Source of the DNA: Lithodes maja
Taxonomy: Eukaryota; Arthropoda; Malacostraca; Decapoda; Lithodidae
Length of the DNA stretch: 64,000 bases
NCBI GenBank assembly: GCA_037953745.1
Contig: JBAKBP010007435.1
Coordinates: forward strand, 1-64,000
Reading direction: 5' to 3'
Shown here: piece after piece, positions 1 through 11,700 of the stretch
Layout: the number at the start of each line of letters is the position of its first letter
Position numbering within the stretch: the stretch's first letter is position 1
Translations under genes and position numbers: made by a program
The notes under the pieces: model-generated
What the model was told of the DNA's origin: nothing
Databases searched by the model: none
The model's input: only the letters and a program-made list of their open reading frames with translations

Positions 1-76
1 CCTGATGGTCGATGGTTCGATCCCCACTGAGAGACTAGAAACATTTAGTGGCTCACGTGTATTTGTGATATGTTCT

Positions 77-77
<1 letters not shown>
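1..77 (+). repeat. Possible tRNA-derived SINE end (cut by window start)
   Basis: The first bases contain GGTTCGATCCCC (about 14-25), a good match to a pol III B box as found in tRNAs and tRNA-derived SINEs. No A box is visible because the window starts here. The sequence then runs into a (TA)n tract. A chance match is possible. Confidence 0.3.
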
Positions 78-146
<69 letters not shown>

Positions 147-150
147 AATA

Positions 151-200
<50 letters not shown>
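78..200. repeat. (TA)n microsatellite
   Basis: About 120 bp of nearly pure TA dinucleotide with a few interruptions near 140-158. It directly abuts the 5'-truncated end of the LINE copy that starts near 201. The Ile-Tyr reading frames across it are translation of the repeat, not a gene. Confidence 0.95.
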
Positions 201-203
<3 letters not shown>

Positions 204-3169
204 AACACATTCTATCTATTTCTCCTTTCTCAGAAATCTCCATCTTAGGAGATTTCAACGTTCACCATCGCCAATGGCTCTCCTCTCACACTACTGACCC
301 ACCTGGTGAACAAGCCTACGTCTTTTCTATCATAAATTACCTAGAGCAGTTAGTTCAGCAAACCACCCGTATCCCGGATCGCATCGGAGATCGGCCCAAC
401 ATTCTTGACGTGTTTCTAACTTCTAACCCTTCTTCTTATACTGTCGATCTTTTCTCTCCTTTGGGCTCCTCCGACCATAAACTTATCTCTGTCAACTGTG
501 CTATCTCTCCAGTACGGCCACCAGATCCTCCTAGCCGGCGGCGCTTGTGACACTTTGGCGCTGCCGACTGGGAGGCTCTCCGGCAGTACTTCTTTGATTT
601 CCCATGGAATTATTTCTGCTTCCGTGGCCGGGGACCCTAGGAGAGTGCTGAACGCATTACCGAGGTAATCCTATCGGGCATGGAAGCATACATTTCATTC
701 TCTTTCTCTCAGACTAATGCTAAAAAATCTTGGTTTACTCACGCCTGTTCTACTGCTGTCCGCAATAAGGAGGAAGCATTCAAACGGTACCGACGCCTTA
801 AAACTCAAGACTTTCATTCTTCCTATGTTTCTGCCCAGAATCAAGCCAAATCTGTTCTTCGACTTGCCAAACACTCTTTCATCAATAATATATGCACTGA
901 ACTATCCAACTCTAGCTCTTCCCAAGCTTTCTGACATCTATCCATAAACCTCTCCAACAATTTCTCTTCCTCGTCTTTCCCTCCCCTTTCCCAATCTGAT
1001 GGCACAACCATCACTTCTTCCTCTGACAAAGCTAAACTCTTCGCTCAAACTTTTGCTAGAAACTCCACCTTGGATGATTCCGGTGCTATTCCTCCCTCTC
1101 CACCCTCCTCTCTCTTACTTATTCCTAATATCCTAATCTCTTCTAAAGATGTACTTTCTACCCTCTCTGGGCTTAATACTAATAAGGCGTACGGTCCGGA
1201 CAGTGTTCCTCCTGTTGTTCTCCAAAACTGTGCTTCCGTGCTGACTCCCTGCCTAGGCAAACTCTTTCGTCTCTGTCTATCCTCTAACGTCTTCCCCTCA
1301 TGCTGGAAGTTTGCTCACATTCGACCTGTCCCAAAGAAGGGTGACCGCTCTCAACCCTCCAACTATTGTCCACTTGCTCTCATCTCTTGTCTTTCTAAAG
1401 TTTTTGAAACTATTCTTGCTTCCAAATTTCTTAAGCATTTTCTTCTCATAATCTGCTCTCAGATCGCCAGTATGGCTTCCTTAACCCCTAAGTGTCGGCG
1501 CGCAACATAAGTCGAGTATAATAAATCTGGACTATCTGGCGGCGCGCGACATAGGTCGTGTGGCAATTTCAGCACGTAATGTTGCTGAGAGAGAGAGACA
1601 AGTGGTGGCAGGAGAGTAGCGAGCGTATGACTGCTCCAGACCACCGCGGCGAACCTACTGACACGAATCCCACCTCCTCCCTCCCTCTCTCACTTGCTAC
1701 ATACTGAATTGTATGGGGAAAGTACCGAATTACATGCTTTTTTGCACTCGCGTTGCGCGGTTGTTGCAAGAAAACTAGCCGTCATAAAAGGATCGTTATG
1801 GTGTCATTGGAAAGCTCTCTTTATGCCCTTTCAGGGATATATACTTGTTTTACGCTCTGGGTCTTATTTAGGCATGAAAATGATCACGTAAACAGCCCTA
1901 TTTTGGCTAAAAACACCCCGCTGGGCGGTACATATAAATAAACCGCTAGCCCGCTAATCTAGTGTTAAGGGTCGCTCTACTGGTGATCTTCTTTCATATC
2001 TTACTAACTCTTGGTCATCCTCGTTCGGGACTTCGGTGATTCTTTTTCTATTGCACTAGATATATTGAAAGCCTTCGATAGAGTCTGGCATAAATCTTTA
2101 ATTTCTAAACTACCCTCCTTCGGTTTCTATCCCTCCATCTGTGCCTTTGTCTCTAATTTCCTTTCCGGCCGTTCCATAGCCGCGGTTGTGGACGGCAATC
2201 GTTCACTTCCTCACCCTATAAACTCTGGTGTTCCTCAGGGCTCTGTCCTATCTCCTATCTCCTATTCTCTTTCTAATTTTTATAATTGATCTCCTCAACT
2301 GTACCTCAATTCCCATCCATTCATACGCAGACGACTCAACCTTACACTACTCCATTAGTTTTTCAGAACGCCCCAGCCAGCAATCCCTCAACGACAAACG
2401 TAATGAAGCCATAGAACTCTTTAATTCTGATCTAAATGCTATCTCCAATTGGGGCAGATAAAACCTTGTTACCTTTAATGCTTCCAAAACCCAATTTCTC
2501 CATCTATCTACCCGTAAGGAACTCCCAGCGGACTATCCCTTATTCTTCAACAATACAAAAATCAATCGTTCATCTTCTCTCAATATTCCTGGTGTCTCTT
2601 TTTCTTCTGCTCTCAGTTGGAAGGACCATATTACCAGTCTTGCTAAGGCAGCCTCCCAGAAGCTGGGTGTGCTCAACCGCCTTAGGGGGTTCTTTTCCCC
2701 TGCACAGCTTCTTGCTCTGTACAGGAGCATAGTGCGTCCTTGTATTGAGTATTGTTCACATCTGTGGGGAGGTTCCTCTCACACCGCTCTCCTAGACAAA
2801 GTTGAAAGGAAGGCCTTTCGCATCATTAACTCCAGTCCACTCACCAACTCTCTGCAATCTCTCTATCTCCGCCGCAATGTTGCATCTCTCTCGCTATTCT
2901 ATCGCTACTATAATAATCAGTGTTCCTCAGAGCTTTCCCAGTGTATACCACCTCCTTTACGTAGGGCACGTGGTATCCGTCTTGCAACTCAATCCCACCC
3001 CTACTCTGTGCAACTCTCCAACCCGAGAGTGAAACGTTACTCTCAAACTTTCTTCTACTCAACAGCTGAGCTCTGGAACTCTATCCCAGAATCAGTCTTT
3101 CCCTCTTCCAATGACTTAAATTGCTTCAAACTCTGTGTGTCCAGGCATTTTGGCTCGTACGTCCCTTGA
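201..3169 (+). pseudogene. LINE family 1 ORF2 (endonuclease-reverse transcriptase), broken
   Basis: Remnant of the LINE replicase that nicks target DNA and copies its RNA there. Visible parts in order: the end of an EEP-type endonuclease with ILGDFN near 244 and the catalytic SDH near 471; an RT thumb/finger block with PVPKKGD and SNY near 1328-1370; motif A with KAFDRVW near 2071; the PQGSVLSP block near 2234; the YADD catalytic box at 2324-2335; and a C-terminal region ending at 3169. Breaks include a TGA at 547-549, a TAG near 638, the MITE at 1485-1964, an 8-bp tandem duplication near 2251-2270 that shifts frame, and a stop near 2458. Copy 2 lacks several of these breaks, so they arose after insertion. 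It is inactive. Confidence 0.88.
1485..1964. mobile_element. TTAA-flanked piggyBac-like MITE
   Basis: 480 bp lie between two TTAA copies (1481-1484 and 1965-1968), exactly where the paralogous LINE at 14538-14541 has a single TTAA. This is a textbook filled/empty site pair with the TTAA duplication that defines piggyBac transposition. The ends are imperfect inverted repeats: the left begins CCCCTAAGTGTCGGCGCGC and the right, reverse-complemented, begins CACTAGATTAGCGGGC. No transposase is encoded, so it is a non-autonomous element needing a piggyBac-type transposase in trans. Near the left end, a GGCGCGC-ACATA-GTCG motif occurs twice (about 1497 and 1540). Confidence 0.88.
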
Positions 3170-3198
3170 TTTTGGCCCTGTCACTCTTTCAACTATGG

Positions 3199-3238
3199 GG
3201 GAGGCACTCGCTATAGGCAGTTCTGCCTGTTGCCTCCC
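3199..3238 (+). other. 3' terminal stem-loop of LINE family 1
   Basis: GGGAGGCA (3199-3206) pairs perfectly with TGCCTCCC (3231-3238). An inner AGGCAG/CTGCCT stem is nested inside. It lies after the ORF stop and just before the element's 3' end, and the outer stem is also present in copy 2 at 23947-23986. Many LINEs use such 3' hairpins as the recognition site for their own reverse transcriptase. Confidence 0.6.
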
Positions 3239-3256
3239 TCAATCACATAGAAAAAA

Positions 3257-3320
3257 AAATATATATATAGGCTACAGAGAGAGAGAGAGAGAGAGAGAGA
3301 AAAAGAGAGAGAGAGAGAGA
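3257..3320. repeat. TA and (GA)n microsatellites
   Basis: A short TA run at about 3257-3269 is followed by two GA tracts at about 3275-3320 separated by an A-run. They lie immediately 3' of the LINE. Confidence 0.9.
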
Positions 3321-3604
3321 ACAAATTACATTGATTACATAGATACACAGAATACATAGACCTTCTGGACTTTATACTAAAATAGAATTTGCTACAAAAT
3401 GGAAGGCAAGGATAGCAAAGCAGAAGGCTCTCTCCCAACCCACCTCTTCCTCCGACCGTTGGTCGGCATGAAATAAAGTTGGGGAAAGAAGTCCCCCAGC
3501 AGAATGAAAACAAACTTCTACTGGGAAATTTATAGTAAAGAACGAAGTTGAGAAATATTGAATACTACTGATGCTTACTTATATATATATATATATATTT
3601 TTTT
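3321..3604. other. Unassigned intergenic sequence
   Basis: About 280 bp without a convincing coding frame or repeat, ending in a short TA tract and T-run at 3581-3607. I recognise nothing here. Confidence 0.5.
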
Positions 3605-4192
3605 TTATCCCCGCCTCCTCAAAATGAATGTGTTGACTTCTTTTGAATGTGTTAATTGTCTTACATTTTACCAATTTCTCAGGCAATTTATTCCACTCGA
3701 TGACCACACTGTAGGTGAAGAAGTGCTTTGTGACATCGAGATTCGCCCTCCTGGTTTTTAATTTAATTCCCTTTCCCCGAATTATGAACTGTTATCTATT
3801 TTGAAAAGTGAATCTACATCAATGTTGTCAAATCTCTTTAGCATCTTGAAACACTCAATTAATTGACCTCGCAATCTTCTTTTCTTAAGTGAAAACAAAT
3901 TTATTTTGTTCTTTCATGATACATTTATTACTTAGTGACATAATCAACTTTGTCGCTCTATGCTGGACCGACTCGAGTTTCTCAATGTCCTTACTCAGAT
4001 AAGGAGACCAAATTGGACGCCATATTCAAGATGGGGCCTCACTATTGTTTTAAATAAAGGTACTATAATGTTCTAATTTTTATAAGTAGAATTGATCTTA
4101 ATATATCCCAATGCTCGATTGGCCTTGTTCGCCGCTGCTGCACATTGATCTGAGGTGTATATGTTTTCAGATATAAGAACCCCCAAAGAGAG
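3605..4192 (-). pseudogene. Antisense CR1-like LINE, C-terminal RT remnant
   Basis: Read on the minus strand from about 4192 to 3605, this matches the C-terminal region of CR1-like LINE ORF2: LGVLISEN, then NKANRALGYIK, then RPHLEYGVQFWSPYLSKDIE, then a KLESVQHRATKLI block and a WNKLPEKLV motif near the end. The same block order occurs in the plus-strand CR1-like copies at 54680-55450, with clearly different residues, so this is another family or an old copy. At least four stops or frameshifts break it, which leaves no long open frame. It is a dead 3' fragment ending near a T-run (A-run on its own strand). Confidence 0.8.
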
Positions 4193-4449
4193 AAAGCATA
4201 TTCTAGGAGACAGAAGAGCGAATGAAATAGGGTCAGCGTGGAAGCGAGTGTGTGAATGAGGGGGAGGGAGGGGCCACAAGGGGAGAGGAGGGATATGACA
4301 ATAGACGGAGTACTGTCGTGGGTGATGGAGGGCTGGCTGAGAGAGAGGGGGTTTAAGTGAGTGTGAGTGAGGGGAAATATAGTGGAAAGAGAGTGCCACA
4401 GGAAGAGAAATTGAGAGATTGAGTTAGAATTTGTGTACTATATTGGATT
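4193..4449. other. Purine-rich intergenic sequence
   Basis: A G- and A-rich stretch with GGGAGGGAGG-type runs. No coding frame or known element was recognised. Confidence 0.5.
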
Positions 4450-4480
4450 TACACACACACGTGTGTGTGTGTGTGTGTGT
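4450..4480. repeat. (AC)n(GT)n self-complementary microsatellite
   Basis: An AC run followed directly by CGTG and a GT run. The two halves are complementary, so the tract can fold into a hairpin, and alternating purine-pyrimidine sequence of this type can adopt Z-DNA. Confidence 0.9.
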
Positions 4481-4562
4481 TCTTTATTTGATGACAAATA
4501 TAAAAGCCAGGGGTAAGATTCAAACCTCTACAGGCAGGTCTTATCACCATACCACTGCAATG
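4481..4562 (-). repeat. Possible tRNA-derived SINE, minus strand
   Basis: On the minus strand there is an A-box-like TGGTATGGTGATAAG followed about 25 bp later by the B-box-like GGTTTGAATCTTA, spaced as in tRNA-derived SINE promoters. An AATAAAG-containing tail then leads into the GT microsatellite. The match is imperfect, and no second copy is in the window for support. Confidence 0.35.
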
Positions 4563-6185
4563 GTTTAAAGGTGAAATCTGGAACTCTTACCTGTGTTTCT
4601 CCCGAACCACACTCAAGTGGAGGATAGACAGTTTTTTAATTCGATAACCTAAAGGCTGGTGTGTTGGATGAAGAACTGCGGTGCTGTATGATGAAGAGTA
4701 TAACTGTGACCTGCAGTATGGCATTAGAAGAGTGTGAATGTATGAGTTAATAGTAGAGTAGGGAAAGCTTAGGTTATTCATGGCGAATAAATTCTGCCCA
4801 GCTACCTAAGGCTAAGGCCTAAGGCCTACACCGGTATCACAAGAGGACTTTTGCTACGAAGAAACGGAAAGCCCCAGAGGAGGACCAGATGGGAAGACTA
4901 CACAAAGAAGGGGAGACTAAGACAGAAGAGATAACCACGAAGAAACCACATAACGAAGGCCGAGAGGAAACCAGACACCACATTCCAGACCCTCGCCAAT
5001 TCAACCAAAAATATCAAGAAGACAAACCCAAGAAGAAAGAAGAAACAAAGCAGGAGAATACTCGAGAGGACAATCTAACCATGAAAAATCCAAACTCCCC
5101 ATAGAGAGCGAAACAGATCCTCTGGAAGGATACAACCGCGGAGTGATACAGAACGAGTCCCATCATACTCGCAACCCTTTCACCATAAAGAATACCTCAT
5201 CCTCCCTTGCCCACATCCAGAGAGACAACAAAGTCCCTTCCCCTAACTACAAAGTGATTCACAAGAACAAACACCAGAAGAACTGAGGAGACAAGAAGAA
5301 TAAGAAAGGAATTCGAATGCTCCCCATAGAAGACAGGATGCTTATAGAAAGACTCGCCTGGAAAGGAACTAGTGCGCGAGAGCATCACACTACCTCCCGT
5401 ACCACTTCATCTGTCTCCAACATCAAGAGAGAGGCCAAGAACACCTGTAATACCAAGGACTGTCCTCCTACACCCGGAAAACATATTACCACACCACCTA
5501 CCCCCCCCCCCCCCTGCATCATCTAAAAGGGAGAATAAGTTCCACCAGGACTAGAAGGACCAACATCACCCTTAGAGGAAGAGCACTTGCACCCTTTGTC
5601 CTCCCAAGGACCAAGATACTGACCCAACCTCTTTTAGTAGGGACCCTTTAACCCCCCTCTTTATCCCCAGCCTGCACTTGTGACCTTTTTGCCTCCACAC
5701 GACCACCACAGCACGTATCAGAAGAAGTCATCAGTATGCTAGGGAAATCTGGAAGAAGCAAGCAATTTTGGGGCAACCAAAAACCAGTGGTAAGAACCAG
5801 TGTTCTTACCAGCCCTAAAATTAACCTCCACTTCCAGTGGGATGGAACAGGCATGCCTAATATCCTTTTCGGTCTAGGAGTCTTCAACCTTGAAGGAATC
5901 ATTATTATTGATATGGCCATGGCCGTTTAATAATATAGACATCCCTACTAGGAATGCACCTTTAGTAAAAGGAGCTGACAGGATAGGACATGTCCCCAAC
6001 TAACACCTTTTATTAAAACAGCATAACTCAAACTACCGAAGGAAGCTTGGCATGCTAAGTTCCTTCTAATAGGCTTCGCGAGATACCTTAACCGGCACTC
6101 TGCACACAGAACCAGAGGTCCTTAGTGCTCTTACCCATTGGCATGCCAGGGTAAAAGTTACTAAAAAGGTTTAAACACCGTCTTG
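4563..6185. other. Unassigned AC-rich region with short frames only
   Basis: About 1.6 kb with no recognised gene. From 4889 the plus strand encodes short Lys/Glu-rich and then Pro-rich stretches (4889-5101, 5372-5551) broken by many stops. A decayed transposon gag or ORF1 is possible but unproven. A C-homopolymer lies at about 5500-5514. A 64-codon frame at 5736-5927 has no recognised family. Confidence 0.5.
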
Positions 6186-6505
6186 AGTTCCTTGAACCTC
6201 TTAAAAAGGCCAGAGGCAGTCAAGAGAAATAGTACATGGTCATGACTGTACTATCCTCTTGCCTTAGCCCGATGTCCTGTCACTGTGTCATGACACAGGC
6301 AGCACATTAAAGGTCCTACTACAAGAGTACCTGAACAGAACTCCAACACCGAGCTCCTTGAACCTCTTAAAAAATAGTATATGGTCATGACCGTACTATC
6401 TGCTTGCGTTAGCCCGATATCCTGTCAGTGTGTAATAACATAGTCAGGATATTAAAGACCCCACTTCAAGAGTACCTTAACAGAGCTCCAGCACAGAGTA
6501 ACACA
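6186..6505 (+). repeat. Two diverged direct repeats of ~165 bp
   Basis: The units start at about 6186 and 6351 with CCTTGAACCTCTTAAAAA. They share a block containing ATGGTCATGAC-GTACTATC, then TTAGCCCGAT and TCCTGTCA, then AAGAGTACCT. Spacing is about 165 bp with visible substitutions and indels, so this is an old tandem duplication. No coding content was recognised. Confidence 0.75.
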
Positions 6506-6754
6506 ACGATCAGGATAAACCCTTGCGTTAATCCTATACATTCCCAGTACTCCAGGTGAGAGGAAACTTATAAATGATCTGGTGTTATATACTCTACCTG
6601 AAATCAACCTAGCTGATTCACACGACAGGCCAACCTAGACGGCCAGACGGAGACTCAGAAGAACCACAGCTGTTACCTCACCCCAGACTCCAAGTGTTAA
6701 TTTCGGAGTAGTGTTATACTCGATGTGAAGTTAATACCAGTGACGAGGTATCTG

Positions 6755-6925
6755 AAAAGTAAGAGTCCACACAAGTGACTCTAAATAAAATTCACCAGTG
6801 CGTTAAGGGTCTAAAGGAGCTAGAGTCCCCACTATCGACTCTAATTTATTTTACCTAGTGCACCCAGTGAATTACAAATTAACAGTTCACTAATTGACTC
6901 GGCCTGAATTACACCAGTGCGCCAG
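6755..6925 (+). repeat. Three diverged ~57-60-bp repeats
   Basis: Three successive units share the pattern AGAGTCC..CACTA..GACTC...TT..ACC-AGTGC. They are strongly diverged. Short internal repeats of this type are common in LTR leaders and UTRs of mobile elements, but no element boundary is clear. Confidence 0.5.
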
Positions 6926-8287
6926 GTGACTATAGGAGTAGAGTTATTAAATAGTGCAACTTAGTATAAACCCTCGTCTACTTAAAGATAACTCACTTTG
7001 TAAGAGTACATTGAATTTACGTGTATTGTCCAAGAGGACAGCTAAAATTATTATGTATACCTGAGCTCAATCTAAATCCTCGTTCGTGCTAGACCCATAT
7101 ATCCATGTTGTATACATTACCTATAACCAATTATAATCAACTATCTATAATAACCGTACGTAGAGTTAAGATAAATAAACTGTTCATAAAACTCAATTTA
7201 GGTGTTCTATGTATCCTCTATTATTTTGACTTCTGTACATGTATTATTTGACTCTGAATTCCCCAGTCTTGAAAGAACTCACCATAACCAACATATAAAC
7301 CTGGCAAAAAACCTGGTATAACAAACCTTAATCGGCATTTTTGGACTGGTGGCATATGAGTTATATATTACATTTATCTATTTATTTATGTTCTAAATAA
7401 TTATGTCGTCCAAACTATTTATCTATAGTCTCGTTTCCTGATACAAGTGCAGAAGATCCCAGAATTGTTGCTGAAATAATTTTGGTTATCGAACATTTTC
7501 GATTAAAGCTTTCGTGAGATACATCTTCCAGTTGGAAATATAATAGACAACATGGAGGTGATGGTGAAAATAACACAGGAAAGGGGGGGTATTACACGGC
7601 ACCTTTTATCATCAGTTATTGTGGATGTTTAAAGGCGATGTCACACAAGCGCTTTTTCCGGCAATTTTCGACGAGCATTTTGTTCTCTCGAAATATTTTA
7701 AAGCTCTTTTACAATGGCATCTGAAACTAGACTGAAGGTAGATTATGCTAGGTGGCTTGAATTTTGATGATCCCTTATTGACTGTAAAAAATGACTGAAA
7801 AATTACTCCTGTAACCCCAGCTTAACGCTTTTCTGATACGTATCCTTAAATCATTAATTGGAAACTAGACTCAAGTTAAGTACACTTAGGTGGCAGAAGT
7901 ACAGTTTATTAAATTACGCTGTCAGACCAGTGTTGGCGATAAGAGTTACCCCTTAAGGATTATTGGCGCATTTTGACAGTTTATGATAGCTATTGTTAGG
8001 TGATAATATTTAGATTAGGAAGGGTGTATGTGAGACAGGGGGTTAATCGAGATAGTCTTTACTCTTTTTATTTGTATTGTATCTTCCAATTGCTAGGGAT
8101 AGAAGCAAATATAAAATTCTGGAGGCTGGTAACAACTTTAGGCCATGACTGTACCGTACGTGCTACACAAATATTGAAGTGAGGGTGGGGGAATGGAGAA
8201 GCTTTGGAATGTCGACCTTTGAATCAAGTCGTTTTTTAAGTATTTATGTGAACACAGGCACGGCTCTGTCTCGCTCACTAGGTTACT
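6926..8287. other. AT-rich intergenic sequence, nothing recognised
   Basis: About 1.36 kb of AT-rich sequence. Only short frames occur, with no recognisable domains, RNA gene or element end. A segment near 7310-7360 (TATAACA followed by a TGGACTGGTGGCA stretch) superficially resembles an LTR end plus primer site, but no partner LTR was found. Confidence 0.5.
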
Positions 8288-8748
<461 letters not shown>

Positions 8749-11700
8749 CCTATATATGTGACTCTTGGGAAAACCTAGTTAGCATCTCTCCGCAACCACC
8801 ATCCGTTGCTCCTCTCCAACCCCTTCATTCCTCTATATATATGTGAATCTTGGGAGAACCTAGTTAGCATCTCTCCACAACCACCATCCGTTGCTCCTCT
8901 CCAACCCCTTCATTCCTCTATATATATGTGACTATTCGGAGAACCTAGTTAGCATCTCTCCACAACCACCATCCGTTGCTCCTCTCAAACCCCTTCATTC
9001 CTCTATATATATGTCACTCTTGGGAGAACCTAGTTAGCATCTTTCCACAACTACCATCCATTGCTCCTCTCCAACCCCTTCATTCCTCTATATATATGTG
9101 ACTCTTGGGAGAACTTAGTTAGCATCTCTCCACAACCACCATCCGTTGCTCCTCTCCAACCCCTTCATTCCTCTATATATATGTCACTCTTGGGAGAACC
9201 TAGTTAGCATCTCTCCACAACCACCATCCGTTGCTCCTCTCCAACCCCTTCATTCCTCTATATATATGTGACTCTTGGGAAAACCTAGTTAGCATCTCTC
9301 CGCAACAACCATCCGTTGCTCCTCTCCAACCCCTTCATTCCTCTATATATATGTCACTCTTGAGAGAACTTAGTTAGCATCTCTCCACAACCACCATCCG
9401 TTGCTCCTCTCCAACCCCTTCATTCCTCTATATATATGTCACTCTTGTGAGAACCTAGTTAGCATCTCTCGACAACCACCATCCATGGCTCCTCTCCAAC
9501 CCCTTCATTCCTCTATATATATATATGTCACACTTGGGAGAACCTAGTTAGCATCTCTCCACAATTACCATCCGTTGCTCCTCTCCAACCCCTTCATTCC
9601 TCTATATATATGTGACTCTTGGGAGAACCTAGTTAGCATCTCTCCACAACCACCATCCGTTGCTCCTCTCCAACCCCTTCATTCCTCTATATATATGTCA
9701 CTCTTGGGAGAACCTAGTTAGCATCTCTCCACAACCACCATCCGTTGCTCCTCTCCAACCCCTTCATTCCTCTATATATATGTCACTCTTGGGAGAACCT
9801 AGTTAGCATCTCTCCACAACCACCATCCGTTGCTCCTCTCCAACACCTTCATTCCTCTCTATATATGTAACTCTTGGGAGAACCTAGTTAGCATCTCTCC
9901 ACAACCACCATCCGTTGCACCTCTCCAACCCCTTCATTCCTCTATATATATGTCACTCTTGGGAGAACCTAGTTAGCATCTCTCCACAACCACCATCCAT
10001 TGCTCCTCTCCAACCCCTTCATTTCTCTATATATATGTGACTCTTGGGAGAACCTAGTTAGCATCTCTCCACAACCACCATCCGTTGCTCCTCTCCAACC
10101 CCTTCATTCCTCTATATATATGTGACTCTTGGGAGAACCTAGTTAGCATCTCTCCACAACCACCATCCGTTGCTCCTCTCCAACCCCTTCATTCCTCTAT
10201 ATATATGTCACTCTTGGAAGAACCTAGTTAGCATCTCTTCACAACCACCATCCGTTGCTCCTCTCCAACCCCTTTATTCCTCTATATATATGTCACTCTT
10301 GGGAGAACCTAGTTAGCATCTCTCCACAACCACCATCCGTTGCTCCTCTCCAACCCCTTCATTCCTCTATATATATGTCACACTTGGGAGAACCTAGTTA
10401 GCATCTCTCCACAACCACCATCCGTTGCTCCTCTCCAACCCCTTCATTCCTCTATATACATGTCACTCCTGGGAGAACCTAGTTAGCATCTCTCCACAAC
10501 CACCATCCATTGCTCCTCTCCAACCCCTTCATTCCTCTATATATATGTCACTCTTGGGAGAACCTAGTTAGCATCTCTCCACAACCACCATCCGTTGCTC
10601 CTCTCTAACCCCTTCATTCCTCTATATATATATGTCACTCTTGGGAGAACCTAGTTAGCATCTCTCCACAACCACCATCCGTTGCTCCTCTCCAACCCCT
10701 TCATTCCTCTATATATATGTCACTCTTGGGAGAACCTAGTTAGCATCTCTCCACAAGCACCATCCGTTGCTCCTCTCCAACCCCTTCATTCCTCTATATA
10801 TATGTGACTCTTGGGAGAACCTAGTTAGCATCTCTCCACAACTACCATCCGTTGCTCCTCTCCAACCCCTTCATTCCTCTATATATATGTCACTCTTGGG
10901 AGAACCTAGTTAGCATCTCTTCACAACCACCATCCGTTGCTCCTCTCCAAGCCCTTCATTCCTCTATATATATATCACTCTTGAGAGAACCTAGTTAGCA
11001 TCTCTCCACAACCACCATCCGTTGCTCCTCTCCAACCCCTTCATTCCTCTATATATATGTGACTCTTGGGAGAACCTAGTTAGCATCTCTCCACAACTAC
11101 CATCCGTTGCTCCTCTCCAACCCCTTCATTCCTCTATATATATGTCACTCTTGGGAGAACCTAGTTAGCATCTCTCCACAAGCACCATCCGTTGCTCCTC
11201 TCCAAGCCCTTCATTCCTCTATATATATGTGACTCTTGGGAGAACCTAGTTAGCATCTCTCCACAACCACCATCCGTTGCTCCTCTCCAACCCCTTCATT
11301 CCTCTATATATATGTCACTCTTGGGAGAACCTAGTTAGCATCTCTCCACAACCACCATCCGTTGCTCCTCTCCATCCCCTTGATTCCTCTATATATATGT
11401 CACTCTTGGGAGAACCTAGTTAGCATCTCTCCACAACCACCATCCGTTGCTCCTCTCCAACCCCTTCATTCCTCTATATATATGTCACTCTTGGGAGAAC
11501 CTAGTTAGCATCTCTCCACAAGCACCATCCGTTGCTCCTCTCCAACCCCTTCATTCCTCTATATATATGTGACTCTTGGGAGAACCTAGTTAGCATCTCT
11601 CCACAACTACCATCCGTTGCTCCTCTCCAACCCCTTCATTCCTCTATATATATGTCACTCTTGGGAGAACCTAGTTAGCATCTCTCCACAACCACCATCC

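Larger units (their letters stand above)
201..3256 (+). mobile_element. LINE family 1, copy 1: 5'-truncated non-LTR retrotransposon
   Basis: A 5'-truncated LINE that starts inside the endonuclease domain and ends just after AATCACATAG plus an A-run, followed by a short TA tract. It is split by a 480-bp TTAA-flanked insertion at 1485-1964. A second copy of the same family (13667-24005) aligns along the shared part and lacks that insertion. Both ends lie next to TA repeat, so insertion into a (TA)n microsatellite is likely. RT motif style suggests the wider Jockey/CR1 assemblage of LINEs, but I cannot fix the clade from sequence alone. Confidence 0.9.

Noticed and set aside
5..550. Open frame running through the (TA)n tract into the LINE
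   Set aside because: The Ile-Tyr part is microsatellite translation. Only the part after about 201 is LINE endonuclease.
4889..5551. Host gene encoding a Lys/Glu- and Pro-rich protein
   Set aside because: The short frames are broken by many stops, no splice-supported structure could be made out, and composition bias alone is not evidence.
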